NCBI GenBank assembly: GCA_037783545.1
Contig: JBBELK010000011.1
Coordinates: forward strand, 1,178,001 to 1,242,000
Direction: 5' to 3'
Source of the DNA: Henricia sp. BOLD:AAB3569
Lineage: Eukaryota; Echinodermata; Asteroidea; Spinulosida; Echinasteridae
DNA: 64,000 nucleotides
Both the position numbers and the translations under genes were made by a program. This document shows positions 14,101 to 26,300 of this stretch, piece by piece. Position 1 is the stretch's first letter; each line of letters opens with the position of its first letter. Under the pieces are notes generated by a model. The model was given only the letters and a program-made list of their open reading frames with translations. It ran no database searches and was not told the origin of the DNA.

Positions 14101-16979
14101 AAGGCACTTTAGTATGTTCCTAAAAACTCACCCGTTGCACCACGTTTTCACCGATCTTAGGAAAAACGTTTTTAAAGACAGTTCTTCCACAATGGAGAGT
14201 CATTTTCATTCAGGCACTAACTAAAAAGATGTTGTTGCTGAAAACGTGAACGAAACAAACTACAGCAGGGAACATTTGCTAGGAAGAGGGTTAAGAAACG
14301 CAGAGGGGGAAGAAAATTCCTCCAGCGTTTGGTTTAAGTCATGGAAAAAACGCTTCATCATAATTTTAATACAATAGCATTGTCAACTGGAAGGGAACTG
14401 GGGGGAGAAGCAATACATCCCAGGGTAGCAACTCAACCCGTGCGTGACTTCCAGGCAATTTGCTTCCATGGTTCCTTAAGATTTGTAAACCACAAACAGG
14501 AAAGAAAGAAGGGTCCCCTTGAGGTATCCCCCAATTTGACAAAACAGCTGATCACGATGATATATGCATTACTCATGCCCTGACATTCAAACTAAGGAGA
14601 AAATATCAAATGCTGACAAAATGAGCGAGTACCTAACTTATGACAACATTTCTGATGGATGAAGTTGGTTATTTCCCTAACTGTTAACAGTCTTGTCCCT
14701 TAAATTTCAACAGGAAATTTGGTAAGAATTTACAGAAATGCAACATTAGGCCAATTCTACAATATATACAGACTTTTGGTCTTCCTGATTCAATCTGCTT
14801 ATGAGAAATTTTGCTCACTAAAACAAATTCAGTTGGTTGGTAAAAAGGTAAAATTTCATACATGTATGTCCATTTATTTTTTTAAAAAAAGCCCAAAAAA
14901 TAAAACCACATTTTCAAATATTTTTAAAAAAGCTGACAAATGATTATATCGTATTTCACAGACTTAGAGGCAAAGGCTCGTCAGCAATGCGCACGCGCCA
15001 AATTCGTGCCACAAAATACGCAGCTTCATGTCTTTGCTATGCAGCTGCATATTTCATGGCACGAATTTGGCGCACACGCATTGCTGACGTGCCTGTGCCT
15101 TTAATAATAGCGAATTGCTGTAATGACAATCACCATATTCAAATATTGGCTCAGGGATTTATTTGACCAATTAAAATTGATTAAAATATCATAAACAGCC
15201 AGTTTTTCCTGAACAATTACAATACAGTGCCTCTTTGAACATTTTATGTTTTACGATATATTTCATTTAGACACTTGACACCAACAAATTGTTTTCCTCC
15301 AAATTTCAACACATTTTCGTAAACCAACACAAAAAAATGATCTAGTTTTCTCTTGGTTCGCACCCCCCCCCCCCCCCCCCCCACCCCCCCCCCCCACCCT
15401 CCCCCAAGCTAACGTCAAATTTTTATTGGTGTTTACCACCACAGGTCGATCACCAATTAGTTCCCCCAACACCTTGCGACTTTTTCTTGGAGGGATGCCA
15501 ACATACATTCTTTCCATTCACAGCAAAACGCAACCCACCCACATCACATGTTCCAGGCCCTTGGCAGGTGTATACTAGCTGACAATGACCTTAGCACTGC
15601 ATGATGCAATCACTGCTTCCAGTGGATTCCTAGATTAGGGTTGTGGCCAAGCCCCTGTTGACGTCATTGGGCCAAATCAATGGGCCAAATCAATGGGCTT
15701 TTGGCCATGGATTTTAATTGTCATGGTCAAAGCATGTTTTGTCCTTGATTCCATGGTCATGTTTACTATTGAGTATGTTGTGCAGTTCATTATATTGGAG
15801 TGAATTTTTTCCACAGTTTTACCGTATGCAACAGGGTTGTACCATGAGTGGAGTCTAAGTCCAGAGCCGATAAAATCACAAGTCCATGACAAGTCCCGCG
15901 CAAGTCGGTCACAAGTAGCAAAGGATGTACACGCTCAAAAGAATGCCTTTGTTGGAGTTCATTTGAATAGCCTGTGACTTGAATTAAAGGCACAGGCTCG
16001 TCAGCAATGCGCCCGCGCCAAATTCGTGCCACGAAATACGCAGTTCTACGCCTTTGCTATGGAGCTGCGTATTTCGTGGCACGAATTTGGCCCGCACGCA
16101 TTGCTGACGAGCCTGTGCCTTTAAGACCCAGGGACTTGTGGTGGACTTGTGAAGGCTTGTGATGGACTCGACTAAACACCACTGTTATGCAATACAGTAA
16201 AGGAAAAATCAGTATGACACCTTTGGAAGAAAAAATGCCTTCAGAATTGTTGGTCTAGAGTAAAATAAAATAATGGCAGCTTTGTTGCTAAACGTAGACA
16301 GTTTTGAGTAGGGAGAACAATACATGGGGCAAATTTCATGATGGAGCTGTTAAGCGCAGAAACTTGCTTAGCATAAAATTTATTTGCTTTCCAAAAATAG
16401 GTTACCAGCATGTGAAGTGTATTAGTATTGACTGGTGATCATACAATTTTGACACGTATATTCCATTTTTGCAAAAAAATTATTTAAAGCAAATGTTTGT
16501 GTTTATAACACAGGACATTCCACAAAATGGAGAAGAAATTATTTCTATTGATGGGTCCATGCTCTCCAGTGCATGCCAATTATTAAACTCCTCTTAAGTA
16601 ACCCCTTGCCACCGGATGACGGCCTCGCTCTTGAACTTGCCCGCCCGCCCCCAAGGGGTTAACAAAAAAACTTGTGTGAAGTACATTTCACTTCAAAACA
16701 TCAACACACGACTGGTTTCACGCTCACAACTGGTCATCATGAGCGAGGTTGAATGAACCCATAAGACACACTTCCCCAGTTACAGCTATTTAGGCCAAGG
16801 CCGATTGAAATTGGCCAATGCTACAAACAACATCCTGCAATTCCCATTGATGTTACATACATGTACACTACCAGCAGTTTTGATATTAGCAATATTGACA
16901 GGACTGCGTCAGAGTATGTTCAGCTTTCACTTGATACGTTTTAGTCAACCAGGAAGTGAGTTGGGGGGAGGGAGGGGGG

Positions 16980-17068
<89 letters not shown>

Positions 17069-20000
17069 GCGGGGTGGCGGTTGAAAATGTCAATTTTGTT
17101 GCCAAAAAGATTTTATACAAAAATATGAACCTGGAATTTAGAAATTTATGGTTGTCCTTTTCCCAATTCACAATGTGTTAGTAATAGTACAGTATCCTCA
17201 AGGTTTCCCAAGACACTGATATACATGTCATACATTGTAGTGTGATCAGGAGGGACTCGAACCCATGACCTCCTGCATCCTACAATAAATGTCTTAGCCA
17301 CTAAATCACAGAACTAGGTATAAGAACTAAAGCGGGCCTCCCACTGTGCGATTTTTGCTACAAATTTCCAATGATTAGGTACGATTTGGTACAATTGTGT
17401 ATAGAGTCTATAGACAGTCTCTGGTAATCTCACCAAATCATACCTAATCGTTGAAAATTTGTGGCAAAAATCGCACAGTCACTGGTGGGAGACCTGCTTA
17501 AGAACTTGATATTACAGGTATTAGAACTGGCCTAGATTAAATCTCTTTAGAATTACCCACAAATATTGATGAAGCAGTCTACGTGCCCCAAATACTTCCA
17601 TAGAAAATCAGACATTACTCCCCCTACACCCTTTAATCTGAAATGAAGATCCTCTGTCAATATTTTAACGGCCGCTCAGGAGCAATGCCTCAGATGCAGT
17701 GCTTAGCCAAATATCACGCTCCACTAAGCAACCCGGCCGTTACCGCAAGAAAAACAGCGCTACAATACAAGTGGGATTATTTGGGTGTTAGAAAAGAGTT
17801 TAGTGAAAGCGGAGCAATAAGGCGTATGTGCGTCAGAGGGCGGACAACAAAATGATATGTGCACGACGCTCGTCCATGAGTGCCGCGAGCGTTTCCGGCG
17901 ACGACGTGGGGGCGTTTCTATGTCCTCGGAGTGTCTAGGGATATCATGAATAAGCAAGATGAGAGCGTGCGATTGTGGTGCGATCAGCAACGTAAATATT
18001 CGAGTTGGGAAATTAATTAAAGATTACAGATTCATAAAACAGGCCTGCAGGTCCTGTGGATATTAGCTCCTTAATGTAACGATAAGCGTCTTCCTAATTC
18101 AATAAAAGAATTTAGAGTGCAACATCCATGAAATTCAAGACAGAATACAATCATCTGAAATGTGACAAAAATCACATTTTCCCTATAAAAACACCTACAA
18201 TCCTGGAGCCCTAATTTCAGTGAATTTTTGGATATTTTTCATACTTTTATCCAGGGCTGTTATTTTCTTGAAACTTGGACCTTTTATTTATTAAACAAAG
18301 CATAGATCCTGTAAGACCTAATTACATGTACAATGTAAGTGCCTGTTATGTAGTGCCTTGAATCCAAATTATTTTCTGAAGAAATTGAAGACCATGCAAG
18401 TCCGACACAGTGTATGTCTTCTCCTTGCTGGGGAATCTCTAATTTACCCCAAACACGAGCTTAGTGCCACAAACGGTATGATTACCGGTAGTCACGTAAG
18501 GCTACATCTGTTGTACAAAGGTCAAAAATGGTCCCTGGCTCCAAGGGACTACGTCATGGAAATTTACAGTAGGGGGGAGAATTTCTTTGTTCATTTTATT
18601 CCTCTGAAGGGAGAAATCCTATATTTTGACACTGATTAACAGCTTATTTTAAAAGCTAACTGCCTTGGTCTTAGGGTACAACAGCGCATGTTCGTATACA
18701 CAATGGATAACAATTTCAGAATTTGCTTTTAATTCCAACTGCTACATGTATACATCATGGGCTGACAATGGTGAAAAATAAACACCAGAGAATTTGCAAA
18801 AAGGGGCCTTGTTATTTTCGGCAAAACAGAAAATTATTGGTAATTCTGTGCTTTCTCTGCATATTTCCCAATGATGTTAAATTTTGCAAAAATTAACAAG
18901 TGCATGTGACTGTTCTGCCTTTTAACAGAATTTGTGTGCAGTTTAACAAGTGATTTCAAATCAATCCTTCTCTATTATCATTTGAAAAACGAACAAGGGT
19001 AGAGGACACTGATTGCAGCCTCGTTTCCTTTCAAAATGACCCACCATCGGAGCTAATCAGACAGACCGTTACAACTTGTACTTTTCCGTTTGATTAGCCA
19101 AGATTGCGTAAGTCTTTCCATTGTATCCCCTACAGATAACAAACAGGTTGAACTTGGAGGACAGAACAATGCTTCCTAGCAAGTAGCATATGTACTTGCA
19201 TACACATGTGTTGACTGTTCTGTGCAAACACACAACCCTGGGTGGAAGGCTACATTTACCTGCGGTTCAATGATAAAGCCTGTATGGCGTGATGTGTGAC
19301 CTGGGCGGGCACTCAATCGCTCGCGCTGATTGGCTGATATGACAACAATTCTCAATGTGCTAAAGTCCTCTGGAACATGTGCGGTGAATCATCAAATTTA
19401 TGGGCACTCTATGCGTTGTGTGGAAAGTATGTGGACCACATTGCACATCGTAGGTGTGTATGACACAGAGAGACAGACAAAGAAAATAATTATCAAAGAA
19501 CTTAAGGAGTTTCGAAATTAAGAAGTTTCGAAATCAGGCTCCAACTTACTAAATCTACTTTAGCTTTAGCTAAGTACACTGTGTGTAATTTAGTGATGAC
19601 CAGAAGAAGATATACTGTGTACATGTAGTTGGCTATTCTGGATATTTAATAAGTTTACAAAGAAGTGAAACGGGTGGGGGAGGGGGAGGGGGGTGGGGGA
19701 GGGGGAGGGGGGGGGGGGGGGGGGGGGGGGTTTCTAACTTTAATCAAGTTTTTGACTATTCTTTGGGCGAGTACCATCAAAGGACTTTATAATTCAGTTG
19801 GTAGAGCACCTGGCACTTTAAACAAGAGGCTGGTTCGAATCCCATTTCAACCAAACTTTTGACAAATTTAGAGAAATACCAAGATAGCGCTTGATAGCTT
19901 AGTTTGCAAAGCCTAACTGGAAAGTGGAAACCAAATGTCTTTTTTGTGGGACGGAGAAAAGGAGTTATCAATAACAGGAAAGAATGTGCTTTGTCTTATT

Positions 20001-20332
20001 TGATTATGTTCACTGAGTAACAATGGGCAATTTAATGTAACTCAAGACCTAAGAAGAGGAAGGGCTTATCAGAGTATTGTCAAATGACCTGTCATGCTAT
20101 GAGGAAATGAACGATAAAAGCGAGTTAGACGGTTTTGCTTGCAAAGTTAAGTTAAAGTTGTCAGTAGTTTTTGTGGAAAAGTTCACACAATTGTGCACTG
20201 GGCTTTCCTGACGGCACTCAATTACTTACTTGGAAACTGAGAAATCTTTAAGAAAACACCTGATAAGTAGGGGGTGGGGGAAAAAACCCCTCCCTGGAAA
20301 CATTTCTGGATCCGCTCCTACAAAGACGGGCA

Positions 20333-20367
<35 letters not shown>

Positions 20368-23300
20368 GGATACCCTAGGAGGAGGGGATTTGATAGTACC
20401 ATTTGAGCTACTTTTAATTACAAACATCTATGTTTGAACAAAATCCTTACTGTCTCGTACCAATCTCTTTTTAGACAAAATACAGAAGTTAACTCATGAC
20501 GAAACAAGTGCCACAAGCATTTTATGCCACATCAATGCCGTTTTTCGAGACCACCAGTTGGCTTCATAGCTCAATTGGTAGTGTGTCTGCACGTTGAGCA
20601 GAAGGTCTGCGGTTCGAATCCCGATGGAGCCAAGTTGTTTTTCACTGCATCCAGATTTCCCAAACTCATGGACATTTGTCCACATTTGTATCAAACTAAA
20701 TACTAATTTAGATACTAAAACTGACCTCTGATCTTGGAATAAATGAACTGGGCCCATTGCCGCATTGTCTTGGAACTTTAACACCTTTTTCCTGAAACAC
20801 ATAAAAAAATTGAGAAAATTACAAACTGATTTCTATCTTACCTTAATTTAGAAAATTAAAAATGTTAAAAGTTAGAGTACATGTACATTGGTTGAAAGGG
20901 CAACACAGAAAGAATACAAACCATATTTTTCTAACTTGTCACATTTCCAGTTATACATTTGTAATATTTGGATATGGTTCTGTTCAACTGATTTTACAGA
21001 AATGACTATTAAAATTTAAATGAAACTTGACTGCCAATGGTATTCTTTTCTCATTACATATTTTGCACAAAAATCGACCACATGTACACATGACAACTCG
21101 TTTTTCAAATGTCGTAACTCGCAATAAACCATGACCCAGCTATGCACTGGGGTGCAACCAAGTGCAAAAAAGACGCATTACTGGACTATAAAACCCTAAA
21201 CTAATTGGTTTTATAAAGGTATTTACGATATGAATACATACTACAGTGTACTCCTGCGGTTTTCGAAATCATAATGGCAGCAAACGGTACGATTTTAACT
21301 GGGGTATGGTACGAAAATGGACACGATTACATCCTGGTAAAAACAGTTATACAATACTTCCGCATGAAATGAACACACATAAATGGTACAAAGTGGTCTT
21401 TCCAAGAATAATGGAAATGCAATATCATCAAACCAAATATCCCAGTCTTTTCCTTTATAACAGAAAACTACCGGTAGCTCAAGATTTTCAACTAGCCTGG
21501 GACACTTAGACAGTGGGAATTTTAGGGGACAAAAGCCCTTTCCGCATTGGACTTTTTTGGGGAAAACTTACCGAGACGATGGGGTACTTTTCCCATTTTA
21601 AGTCCAATGCAAACAGCTTAGGACGTTCTCCTCTCAGTAACTTTCCCCAAGTCCAGCGGTTATTTTTCCTGGCCAACTGCTGCCCAGGAAAATAGACCAG
21701 GTAACTTTTCCTGAGACGATAAGTCCAATGCGGACACATCGAGTTAGTAAAAGCGCTCTGGAAGCGTACGTCCGGGCCATGAAGGTCATACTGCGAAGGG
21801 ACACTGTGCATGCTCTCCTACGGTCTCGGTAAAATTTTCCCGTTACGGAAAAGTCCAAATGTGGACAGCAGTAAAATTTTGTAATTTTTCATTTCACCAT
21901 TGTCTCGGTAAAACCTCCAGAAAAAAACAAGTCCAATGAGGACACGGCTTAAGCACGCCTTTACTGAATTTAGTAACATGTGTCTACCAAAACATAACAT
22001 CTGGTATTGTGGTCATTAACATTGTACAATGTTTTCTAAAAACATTTTGTGGAAATGTGTATAATTTGCTCGTTAATGCTCATTAATAAAAAATATTTAT
22101 AGCACAGTAATCATTTCTACATGTAAATAATGACCATTTTCTGCAGATGGTACAATTAAAAAGACCAATTTCTCCGAAAGTATACATTTATAGAATTGAT
22201 AAAAACAGCCAAATATTGATGATCTAAATACGTGAATCTGGTAATTTGCTTGCTTTTTTGTTAAGTGATTCATTAGAGAATTTTTATTTCAAGTTCAGGC
22301 AAGTATGACCTTTAACTTTCAGAGAAACAGTAGCTTTGTGAGGTTTTAAATTTTAATAAAACGTGGTACATTTTATGCAAAGGTTCAGTCTCCCCTCCCC
22401 CATTTCCTAATTAAAGGAATTATTTGAATACCAGTTAATTAACTTGGGATTTAAAGTTATCCTTGTCTTGAATAACTTTCGAAATAGAAGCTTTGTAAAG
22501 ATTTAGTTTCAATTTAAATTTTAATTAAATTTGGTTAATGCCCGACCTTAAGTCTCCCTTCAAAAAAATTCATTAATTTACAATTTTAAACTTTTTAAGC
22601 TAGGCCTACTGCAACAAATATTTTTGTCTCTCAACATTTTAAAGACATTTGAATTTGAATTATTTACTTTCTAAATTCAAAATTTATTTAGATTTATTAA
22701 AATTTATTAGAATGATTAAATTTCTTCAAAGTTGTGTTCACTCACGGAACCTACCTGCAAACACCTTACACATAACGTAGGTCTCATTTTCACTTGTCCA
22801 TCTTCGAAAAAATACCGTTGTATATCGTCAAGCGGACTGTCCGCTCGTAACCGTTTCCCCATGATTTCGACTTGACCGACACCAGAACAGTTGCCTCGAT
22901 AAACTCTAGGATCCTTATGTCCCAGAAATACTCCAGGACAATTACTGCCGGTTCCGTTTTGACACACCTCAAACATAACTCGTTTAGTTTAGATCCGAGG
23001 ATAGTTATGGTCCGGCCGGCCGGTGTGCATGTAGTAATATCCTTTCCCTATTGCATCATACTGCTTACTGAACAGCTTCCCCAGCTGGGTACGGTGCATT
23101 CCCCTCAATGTCATGAGTAAGCCAGTTCCGACCAGCTGATTCTCATGAATATTCATATCCAGAACAGCTGATCCACTCAGCACTGCGCTCTTTCTTCACC
23201 ATGGATACAGCTGCCGTAGTGATGCAATACTTAGGGACTGCAGTTAACCTACTTCGCTCTGATTGGCCGTGAGAATGATAAATATTCATTAGCTGTTGGA

Positions 23301-26300
23301 GGTTATGCTTGGTGAGTGTGCAATGCAGTGGTGATGTTAATATATGCCTGGACACTCAAACACTGCTTGTTTACTAAATTGTGGACAGCCATATATTTCC
23401 CATAAAAATCTTTTGCATACAACTGACAATGCACCCATAATAAACACCTTGTTGATTGTATTTGTCCAGACAGTTAGTACAAGGTATGTGCTAATGTGGG
23501 ATTTCCATTGTGTAAGAGAACATCCTTCACACCACAAACAGACCAAGGAGGCCTTGTCAATTGACACTGCTGATTATATCCAATTCATTGTCAAAGGTTT
23601 ACTGGCCAATCAAATGTCTCTTTATTGCACAGTGACTGAATACTGATACTCAAAATTTGACAGATCAATTTCAAAGTAAATCCTCGCCCTGCAAGTATAT
23701 GTTTTATGTGCTGAATAATAATGGTGTAGTTTATGGTGCAAGTTTCCGTTTTTTTAATAATAATGGTGTAATCTTATTTACATATAGTGCATATCCTGCA
23801 GGATACTCCTGGTCATTGGGCACTACTCCCTGGGAGTATGCAGCCCTGGCAGCCTGATACAAGCAGCCTGTTTATACAGTTGATCCCGAGCTCGGGGTAA
23901 AACACCAAGCTCGGATCAGCTCCGGATAACAAACTGAGTGTAAACGCTCTCGGAACCAAAATTGGCCCCCGGATTAGACATACCGGTAGAGATTTGGTCT
24001 CACGTCGGCGGAGGGTCGAACCCCGAGCTCGGGATCAGTTTGCAGTTAGATAAGCAATTAATCTTTACCGCATCCGCTCCACAGCCGTTACAAGGAAAAA
24101 GCCTGCGAAATACAAGCAGCCTTGCACACTGTAGGCCTACCGGTACATTGTTCTGTACATGCACACATGGAGCATGACCTTTGACTGCAACTTCTGGCGC
24201 TGCGCTCGAGATCAACTGCAGAATATAAACGCGGCGCTCCGAATCATTGCGGTTAACACTAATGCATTCTTATCAAGGGATCAATCTTGATCCCGAGCTC
24301 GGGACCAGTGGAAACACGGCGAAGCACTCAGGGGCTGCAAACCTTGCAGGTACTAATTTACTCCCAAGTGGAGAGAGGCAACTTATGGCAAAGTGCCTTG
24401 CCCAAGGGAACACGCACCATGATGGGTGTGGCCAGGATTAAAACCACAAACTCTATGTCACTGCATGTATAATGATTGGTTTATCAGTGTTGAACTAGTA
24501 TAAAGACGCAAACTTGTCAACACAAGCCGGCCCACAGAAAACTAACAATACGACTTGATAATACCAAATAACAAAGGCCAGCAGATATATTTCGACAATT
24601 AATATTATGTCCTGTCCATAGTCCGATCTCAACACGCTATCAAAAATTAACACCACGCCTTTTGTTGAGAGGATTAGGCAATGGAAAAATAAACCAACTC
24701 AATTCATATTTCCAATTTAAATTACTGGCCATTATCAGGTCCTTTTTTTAGACGGGCAAAGAAAATTCCCGAGAAAGCAAAGGTCAAAGTGCGCAGTGGA
24801 AAAGTACCACTGCCAAGTGCGAGTGTTTATGCCACTTTGGTTGTATTTCATTCCAGGAGACATAAATTTTTATGGGGAAAAATTTATGCACTTGCATGCT
24901 AAGGCGTGCATGCAGCATGTAATTTGATTGTCAATTGATATATGTATCGTGAATATTCAAGATCTCATTGTACAGTATGAAAGTGAATCTGTGAAGGCCG
25001 AGACAGACACCCAACATTTGTTAACAATAACAAAAATCACATTTGTTATTAACAAAATCTCCCTTTGTGCATTTTGTTACTTAAAAAAAAAATCTTACAT
25101 AAAAAATAGTACATCAGCCTACTAGTACTAGAACATGATAGAGCTTTTACTTATGTCACTAAATTAAGTCTGCAATTACATGTGTAGGGCTTTTTATTAT
25201 GACGTCAAAACACAATCTGATGTGTCCATTAAATAGTAATTAAATGTTAATAGTGAAGCAATACCATGTGTAATGATGTCGCATAATGTGGTTGCTTTTA
25301 ATAGATAATTTATTATTTCACGTTAACCGGTGCACATAAAGTGAGGCATTTTCAATACAGGAATTAAAATTCATTTTAAGTTTTAAGTACAGTGTACTTT
25401 CGATATGGCCAGTGTTTATTTCATTATAATAAAAAAATGGGGAAAAAAAACCCTACTGCTTTTGCTTATTTCATTGGTTCACTTTGCTTGTTTTGTTTAC
25501 TATGATCAAATTTCACCCTGGGAAATATGATGCAATGGGTTTTGGAAAAAAAATAATGACCCCCCTGACTGAAAATGCCCGAGGGAGTTTTGCATCACGC
25601 CACTACTTTCACAAAAAGCAGCAGTATTTTTTTTCTGTCAAGCGTTTTCAGAAGAGGCTATTGAAAATCTGTTATATAAGGTCACAAATAAAACCGGCAT
25701 TGTGGAAAACCCAAAAAAACGAGACAGATTGTGATTGCTATTTGAATACATTCATTTACACAGGATGCATATTGTCTGCGAACTTTAACCAATAGTTGGA
25801 CTTGGGAAGGGTTTGGAGTTAATTTACAGATTTTTCTTTCTATTTTAAAAAGAAACCGAAAGAGACCTTATATTATACGCTGATCTATTCTAATCTTAAA
25901 AAACGTCAGTCAGTTCGTAGAACAACTTTCAAAGTCTACATTATTTTCAGCTAATCTTCAAACAATGGAAACTTAAAGATAATGTAGTATACATGATTGG
26001 TAAACTGTTACAAGTAGTTTTATCCCCCTGTGATATGCATGATTAAAACCAACCTGAGCAAAAACCAGCTCTGTACTTCGTCTAACTTTTGAGAAAACAG
26101 TAAAAAAAAAGGGTTTGCAGTCATTTCGCCCCAAAACCACTTCGCCCTAAACCATTTCGCCCTGAACCACGGCCTGTGCACGAAATAGTGTTTGGGTGAT
26201 GTAGTGTTTGGACGAAGTAATTTGTGGCGAAATGGCACTCGGGCGAAATGGTTTTGGGGCGAATTGAATTTTCGTCTCATGAGACGAAAACTAATGATTT

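Noticed and set aside
13778-14224. 148-aa plus-strand ORF
   Set aside because: Antisense to the sestrin microexon and its donor; no recognisable domain and composition like surrounding intron.
16805-17128. Gly-rich and Pro-rich ORFs
   Set aside because: Caused by the 86-bp G run.
18358-18639. 93-aa plus-strand ORF
   Set aside because: Begins with a non-ATG codon, lacks recognisable motifs and lies in a sestrin intron; kept out for want of support.
20567-20638. Possible functional tRNA gene
   Set aside because: Acceptor ends pair, but the anticodon-like loop lacks U33, the D arm is poor and the same tail follows in two other copies, so it is a SINE.
22790-22972. 60-aa minus ORF in a second frame of the T1-like exon
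   Set aside because: The other frame ends at the donor with the CxxC motif and correct phase, so this is a shadow.
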